Source: Diphasiastrum complanatum
Lineage: Eukaryota > Streptophyta > Lycopodiopsida > Lycopodiales > Lycopodiaceae
Assembly (NCBI GenBank): GCA_029204225.1
Contig: CM055106.1
Location: forward strand, 38,963,827-39,027,826
DNA length: 64,000 bases
Reading direction: 5' to 3'
Under the pieces are notes generated by a model. That model made no database searches. It had not been told where the DNA came from and was given only the letters and a program-made list of their open reading frames with translations. This document shows, piece after piece, positions 56,937-64,000 of this stretch. The position numbers and the translations under genes are program-made. How positions within the stretch are numbered: position 1 is the stretch's first letter; each line of letters opens with the position of its first letter.

Positions 56937-59900
56937 AGAATTCAATAGTTGGAGGGATTTTTTCCGGGAAATGGTTGAAGTTTGGATCCTATATTGGATT
57001 TAGGATGGTCGGATAGTCTTTTTGATTTTTTGATTGGTCGGATCTAAAAGCAAAGGACTTTCTTGGAGAGAAAGCTGATGGTATGGGACATCAATGATTT
57101 CAAAGGGAGAATTCTTGTGTGAGAATGTGGTTAGTATTTACATTAATAGTAATGCTAATAGTTGAAACCATTGGTTGATTTTGTTTAGAGTATTTGGAGT
57201 GGTTATGAGCGATAGATCTGGATCCCTCAACGGTATCGCATAAATTCCAAATCGAAAACCCTTAAAAGCTATTTCTCTTTTAATTTAAACCTCTATTTTT
57301 TATGAATTTCTTAAATATAAGACAATTTGATTGAAATTCATATAATTCCTTCCAGTGTAGAACCAAGACTGATAAAGTTATATAAATTCATACTTACATT
57401 TCAATTTGTGAATATAGCTCAAAAATTACGTGGAATTTAGACTTCCTGAGCCCAAATAATTATCTCTATTTGATAGTTGATTATTGAGTGTAATGTTTAT
57501 GTCACTCAGGATAAGATTTTTTATGATTTTGAGAAAAAAGTCAAGTTTGTAATAGTATTGGATACTTATTACTGACTTATTCGGATCTTTTATATCTTAT
57601 ACGTTGTCTCCTGAGAACCTTTAATCGAAATTATGGAATTTCTTTTAAAAGGGGGAGAAGAAAATGATAGGAATAAGACTTTCATGGGATCAACCAGTTG
57701 CATAGATTTCTTAGGTGGAATCCAGTTTGTGTGCAATGGTGGAACTATCCAGTGTGAATAGATGAAATCTCTAGTGATTATTTTTCAATAATCTAGAACT
57801 AGAGGAGATTTGGGGGTTTTTGAGCTGTTAGATATTCATGAATATGGGAAGTAGTGGTAAAGATTAAATTAAGGTTCACTGATTGGCTACCAAGTACCAT
57901 TTAGTTATGGATTGGATCAATGGAATAAAGCTTTAATCTGAACCTTTTGTCCAAATATGTCTGTATAAATCAGCCTAATCTTAGTTTGTGCACTAAGATC
58001 TGAAGTAGGTTGATTGGGTGAAGGAATTTTGTTGGTAAGAGTATGATGGTTGGAAAACTTGTGATGTGGAATTATTCACTTCAGAGATTTCCCAGATATG
58101 TTATTTACTCAAGAGAAATAGAATCTTATGTGGCTGAGTTACAAGATTCTCAGTGAGATATGTGAGTAAGATATGCAGATTTTGGAAGAATCTGCTAGAT
58201 AAAGACATATGTGTTTATGTACTGGGTCTTAGTGAGATTTTTCTCATATGTGCACGATTAATCTTGTTTGGATCGACTATGTATTCCTGGTTACTAAGGT
58301 TATCTGGTGCACTTAACCTAGTTGTTGAACATAGACATATGATCAAATATTGTGTTTGACAATTACTTGTAGAGTTAACAGATCTGTTCTGATAGATCTA
58401 TAGGTTAACTTAAAAGTGATTTGGATATGGATCTAAATGTGGTGTTGTACATGTACAATTAAGATCTGCACTTGGACATTTAAGATTTCTAAATCATGGG
58501 CAATTAATTTGAGTAGTTGATTTACTCTTGTGGAAGTTGATTGGTAAAACGGACAGTGTGAAGAGAATTCATCAAAAATTGTTGTTTTGTGTGTATTGCT
58601 TGTAAGACACATAATTTATGAGTCATTTGGATTCATCAGGGAATTGTGTGCATATGATACTGAATTCTTGGATGAGTATTTCTCAGTTTAGAAATAAACT
58701 TGATTCATTAGTGATTGTATCTCTGTGAGCTCAATTAGATACCGAATCCTAATGGTTCCAAGAATGGTAAACTGGATTTTGGGAATTTAGCATAACTTTG
58801 TATTCTCTAGATGTTGTTCTAAGAGATCGTATAAAGTTTATATTGTTAAAGACGAATGTTATAAAGGTCGTAAATTACTTGGTTGATTGTAGAATTTGGA
58901 GCTCATGATTTGATTAAGAATTGGTTTGGAAGAATATTCTTAGAATCCAGTGATTTTCCTTGTGGAAAGGATTTCAGAATGATTTTTATATTTCCTAAGT
59001 GGTATGTTGTGCATATACTCCAGTATCTTTCAGTGATTAAGTATGGTTTTAGAATCCTGAGAATCATGATTGACAAGTCATAAGATTCTAAATGTTTATG
59101 ATTGATGGATCATAAATTGATTCTTAAAGGTCATTTGAAGATTATAAGAAAATGAGAGGATTCTTAAGATAATGAGTAATTCTTGATCAATTGGATGAGT
59201 CAAGAATTTAGATCTGTTGGTTGAACTCTAAATTTCTTTACTCCAGCACATATTGAGATTGTGTAGATCTCATAGGCATTTTCATCAGATTGTAGTCTAT
59301 AAGTGCTTGTGTGCAAAGTTCAGTCATATCTCCAAGTTTATAGGAGACAGATAACTCTATTAAGATACGGATAGTTGTTGATTTCTTGCATATGATGCTA
59401 GAAATGGGGCTGCTAACTCATTAGAGTAACTGTAGTACTCTGGTTTGAGTTATATTTATCTGAGACTTGATGGATCTCCTAGAAATTTTAGATGACTGAA
59501 TTATGGTATTTAAGAATATTTTAATATTCTAAGAATATTTATACCAAGAAGCATTATTTTCTACAAGAAATTGAAATGGAATCTCTTTAGCTTTTGGATT
59601 TGATCTCTGAAATAAAGAAGTTAATTCACCCAATGGTTCATGTAATTAGGATTACATGAAGGTGATGAACTTTTGTTTTGGAGTAGATCAACCCATTTGG
59701 AAGATTTATAGCTTAGTGTATCTTTGGGTATTTGAGTTAGTAGTTCATGAGAAGAGACAAGCAATTTTAAAATTGCTGCACCTTTGAGTACTTATTCAGA
59801 TGGAAAGATCAGACTAAGAATAATGGTTCATAGGTAAGATTTGAAAGCTTAAAGAATAGTTTCATATATTTTTTTTTTCCGTTCTAAGCACAGAACCTAT

Positions 59901-60004
59901 TTAAGGGAGGAAGAATGTTATGGCCATATTCCGTTAAGGACATGGAATAGTCCTAATATGGTAGACTGCCCCTCCAGTGTTCGAGATTATTGGTTATTAA
60001 GTGT

Positions 60005-61977
60005 TTGGCTATAAACCTGCACCTGATGTCGAAATAGGTTCATTTTTGCCTATGTAAATGGCTTGCCAGTTGAGCTAACCATGCGGCCTTCTCGTTTTGC
60101 AAAGCTTGCACCTCCGCTCCTAGACGAGTATTTTTTGTCTCATAAATTTGGAGTTGTGCCTGGAGGGGTGCGAGCCATTGGGTAACTTCTGTTTGAAGCT
60201 CCTGGACCTTCGTAGAAGTATCCATGACTGCTTTGAAGAGGCTTTGGATATACTGATTAAGACCATCTTCGTGTTACTGCAGCTTCAGAATCTCCTTTTG
60301 TCCTTCATGCTCGTGTTGTTGGGCGATCAATAAGTCTTGCTGGAGCTGTGTAATGTCGGCTCGTAGCTGGGTATTATTGGTGGCCAACTGCAATACTCGG
60401 CTGTCCAGTGAGATTTTGGCTGCTACTGCGTCTTGGATAAAGGTGTCCAAGGCTTGGTAGGCCATTATGAGGTTCATGGTGAGAGCAGCCGGTAATGTGG
60501 CACTTGTTGGGGCTGCTTGTGATGTCGACCGAGTGGTCTGCACACCCGTGTCGTCATCTTCAATAAGGTTCTTTGGCGGCACCATGCCCTCTGGTGCGGT
60601 AGGATCAGCATGAAGGGGTGAGGACATGGATTTTGTCTGCACAAATGCTTCATCGGGCAACAGTTTGTCACCCTCGGCAGCTTTCGCAGGAGATGTGCGG
60701 AGTGTGAGAGGAGTAGTAGTGGTGGAAAGAGGTGTAAGAACAGATTGCTCAAAAGAGGGGACGACAGGAACAGATGGCAGGAACAGAAGGGAATTGGAGA
60801 GTGGTGTCAAGGATGGATGGAGAGGTAGGAGGTGAGGAGCCTTGGCGAGGCGGCGAAAGATTGATGATGTTCATCCAAGCAAGGGTGTTGGGAGAAAGTT
60901 GTGAATCGAGGGGGTTGATAGAGAGAGGTGTAGTAGAAGTGGATGCGAGAGGGATAGAAGAACCAATGGTGATGGCAAGAATGGAAGTGGCGGAATGGAG
61001 GTAGAGGATGTCGGAATAGGAATAAGAGGAGCAGATGTGGTAGTGGAAGCAAAGGATTGAGCGGAAGAGAAAATTGTGGCTATGAAAGTGGCGGTGGTTA
61101 GTTGCGGAGGTGCGGTGCGTTGCCTAGTAGCTGGGGGACTAGATGAGGAGGGGGCTATGCCACACATGCATTTGCTGGTCGTTGTGTCATTAACTGCGGG
61201 TTGAGTGGAGGTGGATGCGACAGATGGAGGGTACAAGTTAGTGTAAGGGATGGTGGCTGAAAGAACAATGGATCTGTTAAACCCGTGCACCTTCTCCTCG
61301 AGAAGTGCACAAGCAAAGTTACATAGTAGTGGTCCTGCTGCGATGCGGTCGCGTGTGTTAGGTTTGATGACGATGGAGAGCTCGTGCAATAGGAAGGTAT
61401 GCCAGTCATATGGCACCACCGAGGGGCTCGGGAACTCCATGAAGGATTCCACGATTTGGCTGAGCAGCGTGGACTGTATGCAGTCCTTGCAAAAAGTTGA
61501 AACAACCAAGAAGTTGTTCAACAAATAGGCAGCTGCTTGGATTACAAGATCGTTGATAGCCTCTATCAAGTACTCGTTGTTAGTTTTGACTGGGAGCTCA
61601 GGTGGGTGGTGGCCGTTACAAGTGGTTTCATGAGATTTTTGGCCTGGCGATGGGAGATGGGCTGGCGATCACCAGACACTATGCCGACGGTGACCATGGA
61701 GTTAGCTTTGACACGTATCTTGTACACGGTACCTTGGTACAGGATATGGAAATGCAACTTCGGTGCGTCCGTAGGCATGGAGCGCGAGATCCATGTCGAT
61801 GTCAAAAGAGAATAGTGCTGGGTAAAAGCCCATTGCTTCAAGAAGAGGGCCAACAGCATGAAGCCAAGGATTTATCAAGGAATCAGACGACATGGCCCAA
61901 ATCTGGGTGGGAGAAGGTATCTCTCATTAGATAACCTTCTTGGCACTAGTGTCGTTAGTAGAGGATGAAGAAGTCAT
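60005..61977 (-). pseudogene. Unassigned retroelement ORF: N-terminal domain, linker, coiled coil
   Basis: Start at 61977 (MTSSSSTNDTSAKKVI, then two stops). The N-terminal domain has PWLHAVGPLLEAMG and FDIDMDLALHAYGRT; after a frameshift (about 61800) YKIRV, VGIVSG and HRQAK; after another (about 61580) EYLIEAINDLVIQAAA, NNFLVV and LLSQIVESFMEF. From 61569 one frame runs to 60040 with stops only at 60871 and 60274. It covers a Pro/Ser/Thr-rich linker and then a coiled coil (LQLATNNTQLRADITQLQQD; VQELQTEVTQWLAPLQAQLQ; LGAEVQALQNEKAAW). The C-terminal part is at 53486-52656 beyond the gypsy insert. The coiled coil suggests oligomerisation, as in structural gag-like or ORF1-type proteins; that is inference. 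Confidence 0.6.
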
Positions 61978-62262
61978 GTTGGTGGATGGATGTTACAGAC
62001 TGTTAGCAAAGGAAATGGAGAAAGATGAAAAGGCACTCAAAAAAGTGGAAAAGATGTAAAAAATAGTTAAAAGGCTTAAAAACTGGAAAAATGTGAAAAT
62101 TGTGAGAACGAAAGCGGAAATGGGAGTACTGAGTGTAGAGCATGTAGCAATGAGGGTAGATGAGGGTGTGTGGAAAGTTTCGTCATGAATGGAGAACTTG
62201 GAAATTTCATTGAAAATTTCGGCAGAGCTTCGCTGGATGGTGCTAAATGACTCGAATTCTGC

Positions 62263-62271
62263 CCTTATATA
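62263..62271 (-). promoter_or_regulatory. TATA-like box before the unassigned ORF
   Basis: On the minus strand TATATAAGG in the context CACTATATAAGGGC, about 290 bases before the ORF start at 61977 and downstream of the motif-rich leader. It may be a promoter internal to the element, or the leader may be part of an LTR. Confidence 0.4.
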
Positions 62272-62284
62272 GTGGAATTTAGAG

Positions 62285-62590
62285 TGCGTATTAGGCGAAG
62301 TGCACTTTCTTCAGTTCAGTTTCAACCAAAATTTTGCAGGGATCTTCTTCACAATATTCTAAGACCTCATGGAAGTCTGTGAAGGTTCAAAAGGTGATTT
62401 GACTGCTCTACGAAGGTTCTGCGAAGGTAAACCCTTGCAGGAGATGATCCCTTGCACAACTTGCTCCAGATAATGGCTTTTCAAGATCAGACCATGTAGG
62501 CAGGCTAATTTCACTGCTCTGATTCCATTTATGCCCTCTGTGAAGGTTGGTTTGTTGATCTTGATGCTTTGCGAAGGTTCCAAAGAAATT
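62285..62590 (-). repeat. Leader with AACCTTCGC motifs, third copy
   Basis: Reverse complements GCGAAGGTT and TGAAGGTT occur at about 62292, 62380, 62411-62425, 62540 and 62570. They read as AACCTTCGCA-type motifs on the ORF strand and precede the ORF at 61977, as at 8520-9345 and 16470-16800. Confidence 0.6.
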
Positions 62591-62628
62591 GCCTTCCTGA
62601 ACCCTTGCAGACACTCAAATTTGATGTT

Positions 62629-62830
62629 TTTTCCTTCAGTAACTCTCGTAGAGATTTTCATAATACATCTAAGTCAGATCTGATGACTGATAAAGTTTCA
62701 AGAGCTAGTTTCCAAGGGATTTCAAAAAATCATGGAAAAATGGCTCTTTTTTAGTGTTTTTTGATGAGATCTTGAGATTCTCTAATCCTTAACTCTTGTA
62801 GACTGGTATACCATTGCATCTAGATCAGAT
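62629..62830. repeat. Segment shared with the LTR-like region near 7582
   Basis: 37 bases at 62640-62676 (starting TAACTCTCGTAGAGATTTTC) are identical to 7582-7618 in the same orientation, with TTTTTTCC-like DNA before both. A weaker copy (AACTCTTGTAG...TAGATCAGATCTGA) lies at about 62790-62833. Confidence 0.7.
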
Positions 62831-63007
62831 CTGACTATGGAGAATTCTCTGGGAATACTGATGGACATTTGGTAGCTGATCCATCAATTTAAGTGAATTT
62901 TGTCTTTATTTTGCTACGTTTTCTTGAGATCGATGTCTCTGATTTGCAAGAATAGAGGTTGATTGATGTAATCTGATGATCTGCTTCCCTGTTGATCCTA
63001 TTTGGAT

Positions 63008-63300
63008 CTAAATCTCATTTGGATTTTGTTGGATGTTGTCTAATCTTATCAAATCTGTATGCACGTGAAACTCTATTAACCAATTGGGTAGACGTAATAT
63101 TGGTGCTGAGACCAATGCATCTTTAAGCTTCTGGAAAGCCTGCAGGGCTTCCACTATCCAATGTGGTTCCGTTGTGAGTTTGTAGATTGGTTGTGCTAAC
63201 AATGCAAAGTCTAAAATGAAGATTCGGTAGTAGTTAGTATGACCCATGAAAATGTAGACTCCGCAGATCGTTCCTGGTGGTGGCAGATCGACAAACATTA
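63008..63300 (-). pseudogene. Gypsy RT end / RNase H start fragment
   Basis: Reads LPPPGTICGVYIFMGHTNYY, RIFILDFALLAQPIYKLT, LQAFQKLKDALVSAPILRLP, then FHVHTD. These are the standard gypsy blocks between RT thumb and RNase H (PPP.....R.FLGH..YYRRFI, F..LK..L..AP.L and F.VHTDAS). The frame is open over 96 codons but cut at both ends: after HTD the RNase H is lost and nothing recognisable precedes LPPPG. Confidence 0.9.
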
Positions 63301-64000
63301 TCCCCTCTGTTAAGAACTTGGCGGTCCCACGCCAAGTGCAATGTTAAGACCCCGCTCTTATGGTGCTGGAGGAGTCAAAGTCGGTATAGCTTGTAGATGT
63401 GGAACTTTTTGTAAAGTGCTGTTCCATAGGAGATGAAGCTTTGAAGAAGTACGAGCATCTCCAGAAGATTTGAATTGAATCAGGTTGGAGTTGGCTCGTT
63501 GATGACTTGCTTCCAATTGCTCATGCAGATGATTCAACGGATGATGTACATGAGCTTAGTATTTCTTGATTCATGATGTGAATGCCACACAAGGGGTTAC
63601 TGAACAACGACGAGAGGAAGATGGAGTGGGTGTGATAGGGGGTGTTGTAATCTCGGAAGTGGTGAAGGTGGATAGATGGATGTTGCTGGATGGATCAAAA
63701 TTCCTTTGCTCATTACTGTCTTGCAAAAGCACTTTGTCAGCAGAGGTTTCCCGTTTGACGTTTGTTGTAGTTGTTTGAATTCTTCACAAAGTTCAAGAAC
63801 TCTTCAAGCGGTTGCGAATGTATAGAGGCATGTATGGCCTTGTTTTTTTTTTTTTTTTTTTTTTTTTTCATTTGAATGATCAACAAGCTGTTAACTTGTC
63901 GATTTTTTTTTTTTTGAGAACTTAAGACATGGCTCATAATCATTGTTGAGAACCTCTAACATCCTTGATTTTGTTGCTTCAAGCGCTGAACTATATCAGT
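63301..64000. other. Unassigned DNA with poly-T tracts
   Basis: No gene features. Runs of T lie at about 63843-63869 (27 bases) and 63904-63915. Confidence 0.5.

Larger units (their letters stand above)
53487..59994 (+). mobile_element. Gypsy LTR element inserted in the unassigned ORF
   Basis: The left LTR 53487-53979 (TGTTATGGCC to TTACA) is followed by a primer-binding site. The right LTR starts TGTTATGG at 59916 after the polypurine tract TTAAGGGAGGAAGAA and matches the left LTR for about 78 bases before it is cut off at 59994. The internal 5.9 kb has almost no open frames; the only clear domain is a gypsy RT piece at 56835-56936. Its plus strand is C-poor and G/T-rich. The host ORF resumes on the far side at about 60005, but the missing LTR end prevents identifying a target duplication. 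Confidence 0.8.

Noticed and set aside
60626-61004. Plus-strand ORFs rich in Gly/Arg/Glu
   Set aside because: Antisense shadows of the Pro/Ser/Thr-rich linker of the minus-strand ORF.
1-64000. tRNA and rRNA genes
   Set aside because: No cloverleaf or rRNA-like stretch was recognised by eye; the TGGTATCAGAGC matches are retroelement primer sites, not tRNA genes.

Overview
This window is nuclear DNA of a land plant with a repeat-rich, probably large genome. The evidence is two plant housekeeping genes with GT-AG introns, one intron of about 9.5 kb, and the remainder packed with decayed LTR retrotransposons of both superfamilies (Ty1/copia and Ty3/gypsy), many nested in each other. Intron size and repeat load would fit a fern, lycophyte or gymnosperm, but nothing here fixes the lineage.

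Only two genes look intact. RPP1 (minus, 1887-3590, four exons, 114 aa) encodes the ribosomal stalk protein P1 and has a telo-box-like element upstream. RSZ22 (plus, 18231-31049, five exons, 189 aa) encodes an SR splicing factor with one RRM, one CCHC zinc knuckle and an RS tail. Both carry a minisatellite in intron 1. RSZ22 intron 2 is a nest of copia and gypsy debris plus a MITE-like foldback. A third cellular sequence, a fragment of an LPR1-like multicopper oxidase (minus, 12559-13516), is a pseudogene with an in-frame triplication of a copper-binding segment.

Layout: 1-3800 RPP1 and flanks; 3820-5390 GC-rich patch and unassigned DNA; 5392-11289 an LTR element with an unassigned ORF; 11293-13516 copia integrase debris and the oxidase fragment; 13597-16222 gypsy gag-protease-RT; 16240-17727 5-prime part of the unassigned-ORF element; 17746-18090 foldback; 18231-31049 RSZ22; 32700-38110 copia and gypsy remnants; 38190-41720 LTR plus gypsy gag-protease; 42324-50389 a minus-strand copia split by a plus-strand copia derivative (43266-48153, 5-bp target duplication); 50428-51414 copia pieces; 52171-62590 a minus-strand element carrying the unassigned ORF, split by a gypsy element (53487-59994); 63008-63300 gypsy RT/RNase H fragment.

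The most interesting content is an LTR-retroelement family that I cannot assign. It has a long ORF with a conserved N-terminal domain, a Pro/Ser/Thr-rich linker, a coiled coil, and a C-terminal domain marked by an RQLRV-like motif and YYRV. Three partial copies are present (9690-10558, 17042-17727, and 61977-60005 plus 53486-52656 on the minus strand). Each is linked to a stretch studded with the motif AACCTTCGCCGAG. One copy ends in an LTR nearly identical to the LTR in front of a gypsy gag-protease element, which suggests a non-autonomous partner mobilised by a gypsy family. All identifications rest on reading the sequence; no database search was run.
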